Shown here piece by piece: positions 16,244-24,436 of a stretch of 64,000 nucleotides of DNA (position 1 is its first letter; each line of letters starts with the position of its first letter). The notes below the pieces were generated by a model. The model had not been told where the DNA came from. It saw nothing but the letters and a program-made list of their open reading frames with translations, and searched no databases. The DNA is taken from the NCBI RefSeq assembly GCF_900105055.1, contig NZ_FNTA01000004.1, positions 4,619,501 through 4,683,500 of the forward strand, written 5' to 3'. This DNA is from Amycolatopsis lurida. Its GTDB lineage: Bacteria > Actinomycetota > Actinomycetes > Mycobacteriales > Pseudonocardiaceae. The position numbers and the translations under genes are program-made.

Positions 16244-17686
16244 CTAGATCCCCGCGTCGACAGGTGTTCTGACGGCTAAGTTGACGGCAACTGCACCCAA
16301 TATCCACTGCCTCGTACGGTTCTTTACAGACTCTTGCACCTCTGTAATACGAATGAAAGCGGTGTGCTCGAACGTCCTGAAGAGCCTTGTGTCCCCAGTT
16401 CGAGTCTGGGAGGAGCCACCAAAGAAAGTACCCACCCAACAGAGGTGGGTGTTTTCTTTGGGGCGTATGCTCTGAAGGATTTTGGCGGCTAAGTCGTGAC
16501 TTTGACGGCTAAGTTGACGGCTACGCGCACTGCTGTCACCGCCCATCGTAAAAAGCTGTTGTTCAACCTTCTCTAAAGCAGCACGCTTATTCTCCATGCT
16601 GACATGCGTATAGATGCCGGTTGTTCGCAGGTCGCTATGCCCGAGGATCGCTTGCGTATCGCGGTCTTGTACGTCGAGATTCTTTTGTGCCGTGGCGTTG
16701 GAGTGGCGAAGCCCGTGCAAGGTGATGCGCTTAAGGTTGTGCTGGGTGCAAATACGCTGGAATGATCGAAATACATTGCGCGCCTCAATTGGTCGTCCCG
16801 TCTTGGTGGTGAAGACTAACTCTTCAACGTCACCGCTGCCTTGCCAGGTATCGCCAGCCGCGGCCTGGGCCGCGGCTTGTTTGGCTCTCTGTTCTAGAAG
16901 TGCTTCTTTGGCGGCGAGAAGCAACGGTTCATCACGGCGACTCGACTCCGTTTTGAGCGGTACAACCTGTAGGGCTCGGTCGATGCGTTGAACCTGCTTC
17001 CGGATGTGCAACTCGTTACGGGCGAAGTCAACATCGCACCACCGGATACCCCGTACTTCGCCACTCCGGAGCCCGTAGAGCGCAACAATCAAGAACAGGG
17101 AGTAGAGCGGATCAGACTTTGCAACTTCAAGGAATATTCGCAGTTCATCGGCGCTCCAGTAGGCGGCCTCCGCAGGCTTGTATCTCGGAAGTTCGACGAG
17201 TCGGGCGACGTTGCGGAACAAAAGTTCCTTCCGAACTGCCCATGCAAGTGCAGCGCTCAGTACCTTACGTATCTGAAATAGACTCGCCTCAGTGGTACCG
17301 GTGCCATGGAGTTGGTCGAGGAAAGCCTGCACGATGCGAACTGACAATCTACTGAGGGTGTAACGTCCTAAACCTGGCTTCAGATGGAGGCGGACTATGC
17401 TTTCCGATCGCTGGTAGGTGAGAGGCTTTCGCTTAGTGCGCACCGCCTGCTCAAGCCAATAATCGAGATACTCGCCAGTCCGCCAGCTTTTATCTGCAAC
17501 TGGAATGCCTTGTTGCTGCTTAGCCTTAAGGTCGGTCAACTTCTCGTGGACGTCGCTGCGGGATTTCCCGTAGATTCTTACTCGCTTGCGAATACCACTA
17601 GCTGCGACTGAATAAAAGGAAGCTTCCCAGCGTCCGTCCTTGCGTCGGTAGATTGAACCCTCGCCGTTTGTGCGACGGCGAGCCAT
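16244..17686 (-). CDS. int: Tyrosine site-specific integrase
   Basis: 480-residue open frame. N-terminal AP2-like/SAM-like arm-binding half (MARRRTNGEGSIYRRKDGRWEA; WLEQAVRTKRKPLTYQRSESIVR) and a C-terminal catalytic domain with Arg in ALYGLRSGEVRGIRW, H-x-x-R in LHGLRHSNATAQ, the second His region ILGHSDLRTT and Tyr in GIYTHV, so the active-site set is complete. The last ~60 codons (after about residue 420) read through a terminator hairpin and the tRNA-like sequence and are probably not part of the functional fold. Overlaps the excisionase stop by 1 bp. Confidence 0.92.
   Translation of the reverse strand: MARRRTNGEGSIYRRKDGRWEASFYSVAASGIRKRVRIYGKSRSDVHEKLTDLKAKQQQGIPVADKSWRTGEYLDYWLEQAVRTKRKPLTYQRSESIVRLHLKPGLGRYTLSRLSVRIVQAFLDQLHGTGTTEASLFQIRKVLSAALAWAVRKELLFRNVARLVELPRYKPAEAAYWSADELRIFLEVAKSDPLYSLFLIVALYGLRSGEVRGIRWCDVDFARNELHIRKQVQRIDRALQVVPLKTESSRRDEPLLLAAKEALLEQRAKQAAAQAAAGDTWQGSGDVEELVFTTKTGRPIEARNVFRSFQRICTQHNLKRITLHGLRHSNATAQKNLDVQDRDTQAILGHSDLRTTGIYTHVSMENKRAALEKVEQQLFTMGGDSSARSRQLSRQSHDLAAKILQSIRPKENTHLCWVGTFFGGSSQTRTGDTRLFRTFEHTAFIRITEVQESVKNRTRQWILGAVAVNLAVRTPVDAGI
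16357..16421 (+). other. tRNA 3'-end-like sequence, candidate attP core of the tyrosine integrase
   Basis: Contains a perfect T-arm (CCCAG 16394-16398, loop TTCGAGT, CTGGG 16406-16410), an acceptor-like strand AGGAGCC (16411-16417) and ACCA. No matching 5' half (GGCTCCT acceptor strand, D-arm) precedes it. It lies within the 3' end of the integrase frame, the usual place for the att core of tRNA-targeting integrases such as those of pSAM2 and pMEA-type elements. No second copy is visible in the window. Confidence 0.7.
16421..16459. terminator. Bidirectional hairpin next to tRNA-like sequence
   Basis: AAAGAAAGTACCCACC / GGTGGGTGTTTTCTTT with a short loop forms a stem with A/T-rich base on both sides, so it can terminate in both directions. 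It overlaps the 3' end of the integrase frame. Confidence 0.75.
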
Positions 17687-17916
17687 TACGCATTATCCTC
17701 CCGTGAACGCTGATTGATGAAGGATTCAAGCGCTATTTGGGGGATGAGCCGGCGACGGCCAATACGTATCGATTCAAGTTGACGCGAGTTGATAAGTTGG
17801 TAGAGGGACCACTTGCTGATGCCGCCGAGCTTCTTACGTGCTTCCGGCACGCTCAGCAAGAGCGGCGTAGTCGCTCCAGAAGTTTTGATGGTTGATTCAG
17901 TTTTCTCTTCTTCCAT
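17686..17916 (-). CDS. xis: Excisionase-like helix-turn-helix protein
   Basis: 76 residues, ATG behind AGGAGG. The core LLSVPEARKKLGGISKWSLYQLINSRQLESIRIGRRRLIPQIALESFI is the MerR-type winged-helix excisionase signature (W/K-S-x-Y-x-L-I ... R-R-L-I). Directly upstream of int with a 1-bp overlap (TAATG), the normal xis-int arrangement that directs excision of tRNA-integrating actinobacterial elements. Confidence 0.88.
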   Translation of the reverse strand: MEEEKTESTIKTSGATTPLLLSVPEARKKLGGISKWSLYQLINSRQLESIRIGRRRLIPQIALESFINQRSREDNA

Positions 17917-18003
17917 ATGCCTCCTACTATTATATTAAAGTTTCACGCGTTTCGGGAAAGATTGCCCGCAATCAGGGCGGCCCGCGGCTCCATCGTTGGT
18001 CGG

Positions 18004-18825
18004 TCATTTCTCGCCTCCTTCTTGCGTCTGCGCTAGAACCGCTGCACCGCCTGCGAGGAGCCCGACCTCAAAGAGCGCTTGGGTTTCGGTGGCGAGCTTC
18101 TGGATTACCTGCGTGAGCTGCGTCAGGCGGAACTCGTCCTTTACCAGCCACACGACCTTGGGAAAAACCCCGCGTTGTTGTTGCTCTGCGCCGGACTGCC
18201 AGTAGGCGATGAAGCGCAGACACTTTCGGCGGATGGTCGGCGCCCGCTCTGTACCAAGGTCGACCTCGACGAAGCTGCTGCGCTCAACGGCACCGATGCC
18301 AAGCCGGACGTATGCGTCGGGCTTGACGATGACCATCTCGCCGCCCTGTCCGTGGTGGTAGCGCCAGCAACTTGGTTCACTATCGAACTGAAGGAGGTCG
18401 GCGGCGTTCTGCCAGGACTGTTCAACCAGTTGAACGTAGAGTTCAGAAACCGCCAGCATGTGATCCTGGAAGTACGGCCTGGTCTCCCACGTGCGTCGAC
18501 GTCGCTTACCGAGTGGTCCGCCGACATCCAAAACGGCTTGCCCAAGGCCCGACAACCCGTAGATGTATCCGGCCGAACCTGCACGTACACCCCCGATAAC
18601 GCGGGCCAGCCGCACCACGAGTTGGAGCTTGTGAAGTTTCTGGAGTACCTGTTGAGCACGGCGAACGCGAGCGTTGGGCGAACCATCCGCCACGTGAAGG
18701 CGTTGTAGTTGCCGAAGACTCAGCAGGCGGACCTTCTGGAGTGAAGTAAGTACGGCGAGGTCTCGCGGGCTGAGTTGTTGCCGAAGTCGAGTGACCCGCC
18801 CGCCGGTTGCAGCGGGAAATCTCAT
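18004..18825 (-). CDS. Replication-relaxation family protein, second copy
   Basis: 273 residues from ATG with AAGAGG upstream. Winged-helix N-terminus (DLAVLTSLQKVRLLSLRQLQRLHV). The C-terminal nuclease-like signature SSFVEVDLGTERAPTIRRKCLRFIAYW matches the EVDRGTE...K...Y pattern of the 12144 gene, with L replacing R. It lies directly downstream of the second ATPase gene (about 115 bp gap). The two ATPase/relaxation modules point in opposite directions around the cargo. Confidence 0.82.
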   Translation of the reverse strand: MRFPAATGGRVTRLRQQLSPRDLAVLTSLQKVRLLSLRQLQRLHVADGSPNARVRRAQQVLQKLHKLQLVVRLARVIGGVRAGSAGYIYGLSGLGQAVLDVGGPLGKRRRRTWETRPYFQDHMLAVSELYVQLVEQSWQNAADLLQFDSEPSCWRYHHGQGGEMVIVKPDAYVRLGIGAVERSSFVEVDLGTERAPTIRRKCLRFIAYWQSGAEQQQRGVFPKVVWLVKDEFRLTQLTQVIQKLATETQALFEVGLLAGGAAVLAQTQEGGEK

Positions 18826-18940
18826 CGTGAACCTCTTGGTGATGAGATATTCACTGGCGGTAGCGACGAGTTAACAGAGTCGGAGCAGCCATGTCGGCCG
18901 ACACGATGAGAAGGCCGACGCGAACGTTGAAGGCCCGCCA

Positions 18941-21160
18941 TCATGCGGCCTCCCGCGAGATTTGGCCGATCGGACCACGCGGGGGGTCGCCACCTCGCCA
19001 CCGCTGTTGAAGGGCGGCATCGACGGCCGCGCCATCGGCGCCGTAGGTCTGCTGGCTTGCGTGACGTACTTCACTCCGGCTCGTCGCGGAGTGCGGTAAG
19101 CGGTTGGTGCGGACGATGAACGGCTCGCTGAGCTGGTGGTCAACCAGCAGTCGTACGTACGCCTCGAAACCGCCAAGAAGTTCCAGATCACGGGTGGTCA
19201 GTCCGCCGCCAAGGACTCTCGCCAAGGTGGCGCTGTCGTCTGAACTTGGCCGGAAGACGACCCGTGAGCGAGCGTTGGCGAGGATCGCCGCGTGCAGCTT
19301 TGCCGGAAGCTGAGTCAGGTGTTGGTGGGCAACTGTCAGTGAAACACCCAGGCCACGGGCTTGGGCGAAGAGATCACCAAGTTCAACTGGCAGTTTCAGG
19401 TAATTCTGGACCTCGTCGATGGCCACCATCAGGGGCCGACGTTGTGAGCGTGGTTTCTTCGCTTGGCGCTGCATGGCTTGCCACAGCTGCGTGACAAGCA
19501 GCGCGCCGATGAGCTGGGCGGTTTCGCTTCCAATCACTCCCGTGTTCAGGTTCACCAACACGATGCGCCGCTCGTTGAAGAGGTCGTCAAGTTGGAACCG
19601 CGGCCGAGGTTGGCCGAGCAGGCGACGGATGGGCGTTCGACTTAAGAACGCGCGGGTCTTGTTGAGAACTGGTGCCACCACTTGGTGGCGTTCGGCCTCG
19701 GAGAGTCCGTCGTACCAAGAGAAGAAGGGCGCAAGCACTAACCCGTCGTGCACCTTGGCGAGGACGTTGCGACGGAAGGTCGCGTTCGTCAAGAACACCG
19801 GGAGGTCGGCAAAGGTGCCGTTCTCATCACGGGCCAGCGCGATCAGGCTGTGAAGAAGAACGTCGGCACTTCGAGGCCCCAAGCTGGAGCCGTAGAGTTC
19901 TCGCATCAGGTGAAGCAGGTGGTCGGCTTGTTGCTCGGCTTCACCGGGGCCGCCGGCGAGCGGGTTGATGCCGACGACCTCTGATACACCTCCAGGTTCG
20001 ATAACCACCACGTCTTCACGTCGGTGCTGGGGAACATCGGCAAGGACATCGGCGACCAGGTCGCCGCGCGGTTCAATCACTAAAACGCTGTGGCCAGCCG
20101 CAACGTCGCCTCGCAGCAGTTGCGCCAGCAGCGTTGATTTGCCCGAACCAGTTGGGCCGATGACATGCAGATGATGCCTGGCCGTCGCCAGCGGCATCGA
20201 CACTCGCTTGCCGCTGTCGGCCGGATGAAGGCTGACACCCAGAACCCGAAGACGCAGCGTTTGTTCTGAGAGCGTCGATGACAGGAGGACTTTGCTAGGA
20301 GCTGGATACTGACGACCGTGAACCTGGCTCAGAGAAGCCACCCCATCAACCGGCCAGCCCAACACCGCAGCCAGTTCGGCCGCGTTGAGAATGCCCGCCC
20401 AGCCGCCCGCCACGGGTACCACAAGATCGAGCTGACGAGCGCCCCGGACGGTTGGCTTGGATACCCGGAGCTCAGTGTGACTGGCGTTCGCCAGTTGAAG
20501 GGCGTCGCCCAACATGCGGACGATGGCGCTGGCAAGTTCAGGTGTACTAGCGCGAGCACCGATACGCGCTCGAACAGCGAACAAAGGTTCGGCTGCCTTG
20601 GCCCGCCACTGTCGCCGCTGATCTGGAGTTTCCGGGGTAAGCGCCACCAATCCAAGTGCCCGCGCTACGTTGAACGGCACTGGTCGGCTTTGGCGCTGCT
20701 GAGCTGGGCCAATGACCCACTGCACTACGGCCGACTCACCCTTACCAAGGGCGTTCATCACTTCCAGTAAGCCCGCCGTGACGTTGGCAGCCATGTCCAC
20801 GCGCAGCGGTTGTGACAGGCCAACCGGCCGAACCTCACTTGCCAGCAGGGTCTTCGCGCGGCCGACTCTCTGACGATGAACGAGCACCAGGCCGGGAAGC
20901 TGGGCACGAAGTTGCGTTGGCAGTTCACCGGCAATTTGAGGGTCAAGGCCAAGCAGCCACCGAACTGACCCGGCCTTCGCTCGGAGTTCAAACACTGCAA
21001 TGGGCGTTCTTCGGCGCCAGCCAAGCTTCGGCCGATACGCCAGCGGTTGTAATAATTTCGTTAGTTCATTGGCGCTCAGCTCGTGCGGGAAATACAACTC
21101 AAACCACGTGAGCGTCGATCGAACTCTGCCATCTATATTGCTGTTATCGTCTGCTGCCAA
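18941..21160 (-). CDS. VirD4/HerA-type conjugative ATPase, second copy
   Basis: 739 residues from TTG 21160 with AAGGAGGG 6 nt upstream. Walker A GPTGSGKSTLL (about 333), IEPRGDLVADVL after it, Walker B LMVAIDEVQNYL (about 576), then the SLTVAHQHLTQLP and ANARSRVVFRPSSDDSATLARVLG stretches that align in position with those of the 9709 protein. The two are clearly homologous but diverged and not a recent duplication. It likely serves a second or alternative DNA-translocation step. No membrane helix is evident. Confidence 0.82.
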   Translation of the reverse strand: MAADDNSNIDGRVRSTLTWFELYFPHELSANELTKLLQPLAYRPKLGWRRRTPIAVFELRAKAGSVRWLLGLDPQIAGELPTQLRAQLPGLVLVHRQRVGRAKTLLASEVRPVGLSQPLRVDMAANVTAGLLEVMNALGKGESAVVQWVIGPAQQRQSRPVPFNVARALGLVALTPETPDQRRQWRAKAAEPLFAVRARIGARASTPELASAIVRMLGDALQLANASHTELRVSKPTVRGARQLDLVVPVAGGWAGILNAAELAAVLGWPVDGVASLSQVHGRQYPAPSKVLLSSTLSEQTLRLRVLGVSLHPADSGKRVSMPLATARHHLHVIGPTGSGKSTLLAQLLRGDVAAGHSVLVIEPRGDLVADVLADVPQHRREDVVVIEPGGVSEVVGINPLAGGPGEAEQQADHLLHLMRELYGSSLGPRSADVLLHSLIALARDENGTFADLPVFLTNATFRRNVLAKVHDGLVLAPFFSWYDGLSEAERHQVVAPVLNKTRAFLSRTPIRRLLGQPRPRFQLDDLFNERRIVLVNLNTGVIGSETAQLIGALLVTQLWQAMQRQAKKPRSQRRPLMVAIDEVQNYLKLPVELGDLFAQARGLGVSLTVAHQHLTQLPAKLHAAILANARSRVVFRPSSDDSATLARVLGGGLTTRDLELLGGFEAYVRLLVDHQLSEPFIVRTNRLPHSATSRSEVRHASQQTYGADGAAVDAALQQRWRGGDPPRGPIGQISREAA

Positions 21161-21652
21161 AACTACCCTCCTTTTCGATTAACGCTCGAAACATGAGGGA
21201 TGATGTCAGGGCCACAACAAACTAACCTGAGCTGTCTTGACAGCGGTTGTGCATGAGGTGTGTAATGGCTTTACATCCCGATATTTCGAGGATGTGATGC
21301 TGAGTGAGTTAAGGTCTTCTCATTTAATGTTGCGGAGGTTCTAGCCAACCAATCGTCAACTGGAGGAGGCACACTCACTCTCTAATTGTGAAGAAAAACG
21401 CTATACTTATGCAAGCAACTTTGCTGTTTCTACAACACCGACCGGTAGGCGTCTACCTCTGGCCAGGTTGCCGTGAAACGTCACTTGGTTCGGAGGAAAC
21501 GTTCCTCGTCTCCATTGGCTATTGTTGCGGATCTTGCTTATAATTCGTTGATCTTTTGTTGATATTTCCCGCAAATTTTGCAGGGTTGAGCCCGCTCTGA
21601 TTTGGCCTGGGGACAAATCAGAGCGGGAAACGGGTGGATGGAACGCGGCCCG
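21161..21652. other. 492-bp non-coding region, AT-rich
   Basis: No convincing gene. Contains a 44-codon frame at 21409-21543 without ribosome-binding site, directly behind TATACT (21402-21407), several AT-rich patches and a strong hairpin at its right end. It separates two leftward transcription units and may hold the origin of transfer or replication of the element; I see no iteron array that would prove it. Confidence 0.4.
21591..21627. terminator. Perfect 13-bp hairpin
   Basis: CCCGCTCTGATTT (21591-21603) / AAATCAGAGCGGG (21615-21627) with an 11-nt loop. It lies just after the 21653 gene stop on the minus strand. It lacks a long T run, so it may be a terminator or a nick-region hairpin. 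Confidence 0.65.
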
Positions 21653-21967
21653 CTATGACCCGATTCGCGTACCGGGTACTCGCCCGCGTGTACCGCGCGC
21701 TTTGCTGAGGACTCCGTCCATATCGGTGCCTAGTTTGTTGAATTCGGCAAGTCGCATGTGAATGTCCCGCGTTGAACCGTCGGGCATGCGAGCTTCCAAA
21801 ACAACCAGGTCGCCGATGTCTTTGAACTGAGCCAGTTCTTCGGTCAGTACATCGAGGGCTTTCGGTTGGTCAAGTTTCGGGTGCTGCCGAACGATGACCT
21901 GCGCGAACTCCTCGTCATTGCCTTCGTTGCCGGATAAGTCCGACACCTTGCGGCTAACGATCGCCAC
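21653..21967 (-). CDS. Small conserved-looking hypothetical protein
   Basis: 104 residues from GTG 21967 with AGGAG upstream. Acidic N-terminal half, then a strand-rich core (DIGDLVVLEARMPDGSTRDIHMRLAEFNKLGTDMDGVLSKA) and a basic tail (RGTRGRVPGTRIGS). No family recognised. Lies between the serine integrase and the ATPase gene as a single gene with its own hairpin terminator. Confidence 0.6.
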   Translation of the reverse strand: MAIVSRKVSDLSGNEGNDEEFAQVIVRQHPKLDQPKALDVLTEELAQFKDIGDLVVLEARMPDGSTRDIHMRLAEFNKLGTDMDGVLSKARGTRGRVPGTRIGS

Positions 21968-22212
21968 AGTTTTCTCCTATCCCGCTGCTGCCAAGAACTT
22001 CTTGGCTATCTCTATTTAGTCATGCGAGATGGGTTGTGCATATGGTAGAAATGTTTGATCGCTTGAGGTTGTCCGGGTGTGCTCAATGCTATGTGGCTTC
22101 AAGGTTGAACGCTGGTGTACGTAATGAAGATTGGAGTATAATAGAATCATAAGTGGAGATAGAAGGATGAAACCGAACTTGGAGCGCGAGGTGAAAAAGT
22201 CAACACGAAAAA

Positions 22213-22243
22213 GCGGGGTACCTCTAAAAGTGAGGCACCCCGC
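22213..22243 (-). terminator. Terminator of serine integrase
   Basis: On the minus strand GCGGGGTGCCT / AGGTACCCCGC forms a stem followed by TTTTTC, 27 bp after the integrase stop. The region 21968-22212 otherwise holds only AT-rich sequence and a doubtful plus-strand frame. Confidence 0.85.
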
Positions 22244-22269
22244 CACGATCGCCCGGCTTCAGCTGCTTG

Positions 22270-23913
22270 TTAATGCAGCCAGACAATCTCAACCAGATCA
22301 GGATCGAACCACCAGCCGTTCTTATTCGGCCACATCTTCCGCACCGGGCGGCCAGGGTGAATTATCACCCTCTCGACCACCAACGTAACGACACTGGCGC
22401 GCCATTCGATACTGGCAGTGTCCCATACCTCGCGTAGGCCGCTGGTTGGAACCGCCAAGCTCTTGGCTTTGGTGCTCAGTAGTTGCTTCTTCTCCGACTC
22501 GGCTGCTTCGATATCGTTCTTGATGGCCTTCATCATGACGCGGTAGTCGTCTTTGTCGTGCTCTTTTCTGGCGTACTCGGCGGCCAACTGTTCGCGGCGC
22601 ACCTGGAGCTCGGCAAGGTCTTGTACCAGTTGCGCCATGCGCTCCTCGTTATCCGCCGGAGTCAGCGCGCGGAGGACTTCCGGTGAATCGAAGCGAAACA
22701 AGACTTGTTCGGTGACGTACGCCTCGACGGCATCCGCGATACGGAAAACCGTGGAACAGCCCAGACGACTGCCGTCGCGATCCCACTTCTTACAGGCGTA
22801 GCGGCGTTGGTAGACCCGTCCCTTCTTGGTGTCGTACACCTTGCCTTGGCCGTACATCTGGCCGCCGCAGTAGCTGCCCTTCTTCTCGGTGTTGCGCCAA
22901 GTGCCGCCACACTCGACGATGCCGCTCAGAAGGTAGGTACGAGCCTTCACCTGACCAACGTTCGACCAGTAGACGTTGCGACCGTTGAACACGGTGGCCA
23001 TCGAGTCGTGCTCGGCGCGTGTGAAGAGGCCCGGCCACTTCGCTCGGTGACGCTCCGTGTGATGAATCCGCGTGCCGCCCGTCTCCGGGTTCTGGAGACA
23101 GGGGCAATCGGTGGGGTGGCTGGTCGGATCGAAGATGATGTAGCACTCGTTAAGCAGCGTGCGCTTGAGGCGGCCGACATCCCAACGGCCGTCACAGATC
23201 GTCACGTTGCCCTTGTGCTTGACCTTTTGGCCAGCCTTTGAAGTGGTGATGCCGCGAGCGTTCCAGTCCCGCACGATGGTGAACTGGCTGTCACCGGCCA
23301 GTGTCCGGCGCTTGCCTTCTTGGAGAACCGCGACCTCTTCGTCGATCACTTGGTACGGGTCGCGAATGTCCTTCTTCTTCACCGGGTCATACCCAATGAC
23401 CAGCCCGTACCCGTAGGTACGCGGTCCACCGGCCGCCTTGCCTTCGCGTGCATCTTCGAGCTTCTTTCGCTGCACGCGTTCTTGGATGTCCTCGGCTTCA
23501 CCTGTGTCGTTCACGGCCAAGCTGCGGTACATCCGTCGACCCGCTGCGGTGTTCAAGTCGCACCAGGGCGAGGCCACGTAGTAAGGACTGATTCCTGTCT
23601 GCCGAGCTGCGGCAATGACGCGCTCGGCAACGATGTTGTCGCGGGTCAAGCGTCCCGTCGTGTAGGCGAGCGGCACCTTGAACGCGCCACGTTGCCAGTC
23701 GTGCATGAACTCGTCGAACTCTTGACGCTCGCTGCCAGCGATGGCGCTGGCACTGATGTCGTTCTCGACGTAGACCTTCTGGACGATGACGCCGAGGCGC
23801 GCAGCCAAGTGGCGCGCATCTTCTTCCTGGCGCTTAACCCCTAGTGCGCGGCCTTCTCGGTCGTCACTGATCCGAACTAATATTCCGGCGGCGAGTCCTT
23901 GAACGTCGAACAT
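22270..23913 (-). CDS. int: Large serine integrase (recombinase)
   Basis: 547 residues. N-terminal resolvase domain with nucleophile Ser in ILVRISDDREGRALGVKRQ (about residue 16), conserved AYTTGRLTRDN and SPWCDLNTAAGRRMYR stretches. The recombinase domain follows (TYGYGLVIGYDP..., REWN-like VRDWNARGITTS), then a zinc-ribbon region with cysteines (GIVECGG, SYCGGQMYG, YACKKW, GCSTVF) and a coiled coil (about 430-490). The architecture is complete. The start is about 50 bp from attR. It is the best candidate for the enzyme that inserted this element at TCGA inside the DUF4244 gene. Confidence 0.95.
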   Translation of the reverse strand: MFDVQGLAAGILVRISDDREGRALGVKRQEEDARHLAARLGVIVQKVYVENDISASAIAGSERQEFDEFMHDWQRGAFKVPLAYTTGRLTRDNIVAERVIAAARQTGISPYYVASPWCDLNTAAGRRMYRSLAVNDTGEAEDIQERVQRKKLEDAREGKAAGGPRTYGYGLVIGYDPVKKKDIRDPYQVIDEEVAVLQEGKRRTLAGDSQFTIVRDWNARGITTSKAGQKVKHKGNVTICDGRWDVGRLKRTLLNECYIIFDPTSHPTDCPCLQNPETGGTRIHHTERHRAKWPGLFTRAEHDSMATVFNGRNVYWSNVGQVKARTYLLSGIVECGGTWRNTEKKGSYCGGQMYGQGKVYDTKKGRVYQRRYACKKWDRDGSRLGCSTVFRIADAVEAYVTEQVLFRFDSPEVLRALTPADNEERMAQLVQDLAELQVRREQLAAEYARKEHDKDDYRVMMKAIKNDIEAAESEKKQLLSTKAKSLAVPTSGLREVWDTASIEWRASVVTLVVERVIIHPGRPVRKMWPNKNGWWFDPDLVEIVWLH

Positions 23914-23944
23914 TACTTTCTGTATCTCCTACATCACTAATTGT

Positions 23945-23990
23945 ATAGGATGCACAGAAACTTGTCGAGTACGCCATCGCCACCCTGGCC
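23945..23990. other. attR joint (element | host)
   Basis: Element sequence ends in ...GAAACTTG followed by TCGA (23965-23968) and host tad sequence GTACGCCATC. It lies about 50 bp upstream of the serine integrase start on the minus strand. Together with 2440-2443 it defines a 4-bp identity typical of the short common core of serine-integrase att sites, and not of the longer cores of tRNA-targeting tyrosine integrases. Confidence 0.85.
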
Positions 23991-24092
23991 GCCGCCGCGC
24001 TGGCGACCCTCCTCTACTTGGTCATCGACAGCGAACCCGTCCGCGCCGGGCTCACCGCGCTCATCGAGCGGGCCTTGTCGGTGAAGTTCTGA
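23967..24092 (+). pseudogene. DUF4244 pilin-like gene, 3' fragment
   Basis: The frame continues GAG-TAC-GCC... to TGA 24090-24092, encoding EYAIATLAAAALATLLYLVIDSEPVRAGLTALIERALSVKF in sense, with one membrane helix. No start codon exists in frame between the element-derived stop at 23946 and the host sequence, so it is not expressed as a protein. Its stop overlaps the tadE ATG (TGATG), so loss of translation here could also weaken coupled expression of the two downstream genes. Confidence 0.9.
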
Positions 24093-24436
24093 TGCGCGGG
24101 GAGGATCGCGGCTCCGTCACGGTGGAGGCCGCGCTCGGCATCGGCGCGCTGACCTTCGTCTCGGCCCTGCTGCTCGCCGGGATCGGTGTCGCGTCCGACC
24201 ATCTCCGCTGCACGGACGCGGCCCGAGAGGCCGCCAGGCTGCTCGCCCGCGGCCAGCCCGCCCGTGCCGAACAGGCCGTGCGGGAGATCGCGCCGTCCGG
24301 CGCCCGGCTGAACGTCGTCCGCGAAGGCGACACGATCACGGCCGGCGTCGAGGCCGAACCGGCCGCGGGGCTCCTGCCCGGTATCCGGCTGCGCTCCAGC
24401 GCCTTCGCCATCGCAGAGCCGGGGAGCGGGCCGTGA
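24092..24436 (+). CDS. tadE: TadE-family pseudopilin-like protein
   Basis: 114 residues starting at the ATG that overlaps the broken DUF4244 gene. N-terminal GSVTVEAALGIGALTFVSALLLAGIGVA is the TadE-type prepilin-like motif with membrane helix. CTDAAREAARLLARG follows, as in Rv3655c-type proteins. Probably an accessory pseudopilin exposed outside the membrane. Downstream of the insertion, so its transcription now depends on read-through or a new promoter. Confidence 0.87.
   Translation: MRGEDRGSVTVEAALGIGALTFVSALLLAGIGVASDHLRCTDAAREAARLLARGQPARAEQAVREIAPSGARLNVVREGDTITAGVEAEPAAGLLPGIRLRSSAFAIAEPGSGP

Larger units (their letters stand above)
2440..23968. mobile_element. Integrated ~21.5 kb actinobacterial element with serine integrase, inserted in DUF4244 gene
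   Basis: The boundaries are read directly: a host reading frame stops at TCGA (2440-2443) and resumes after TCGA (23965-23968). The right end carries a large serine integrase gene ending its 5' side about 50 bp from the joint, the usual int-att arrangement. Contents are accessory: XRE/DUF397 regulators, deaminase toxin and Imm1, phospholipase A2, GDSL esterase, two VirD4/HerA-type ATPases, two replication-relaxation proteins, and an additional tyrosine integrase plus excisionase. GC is visibly lower than the flanks, with AT-rich patches near 7700-7800, 15430-16200 and 21300-22200. It could be an ICE, an integrative mobilizable element or a composite; no mating-channel genes are recognised. 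Confidence 0.93.

Noticed and set aside
16244..16420. C-terminal extension of the tyrosine integrase as a real domain
   Set aside because: These codons read through a terminator hairpin and a tRNA-like sequence, so the tail is probably an accident of the integrated context.
16357..16421. Complete tRNA or tmRNA gene
   Set aside because: Only the T-arm and 3' acceptor strand are present; no D-arm or 5' acceptor. The acceptor strand AGGAGCC does not match the tmRNA end.
21409..21543. 44-residue gene
   Set aside because: No ribosome-binding site and no recognisable features; kept only as part of the intergenic description.
22131..22388. 85-residue plus-strand gene
   Set aside because: Runs across the integrase terminator and into the 3' end of the integrase on the other strand; low-complexity Ser/Arg ending.
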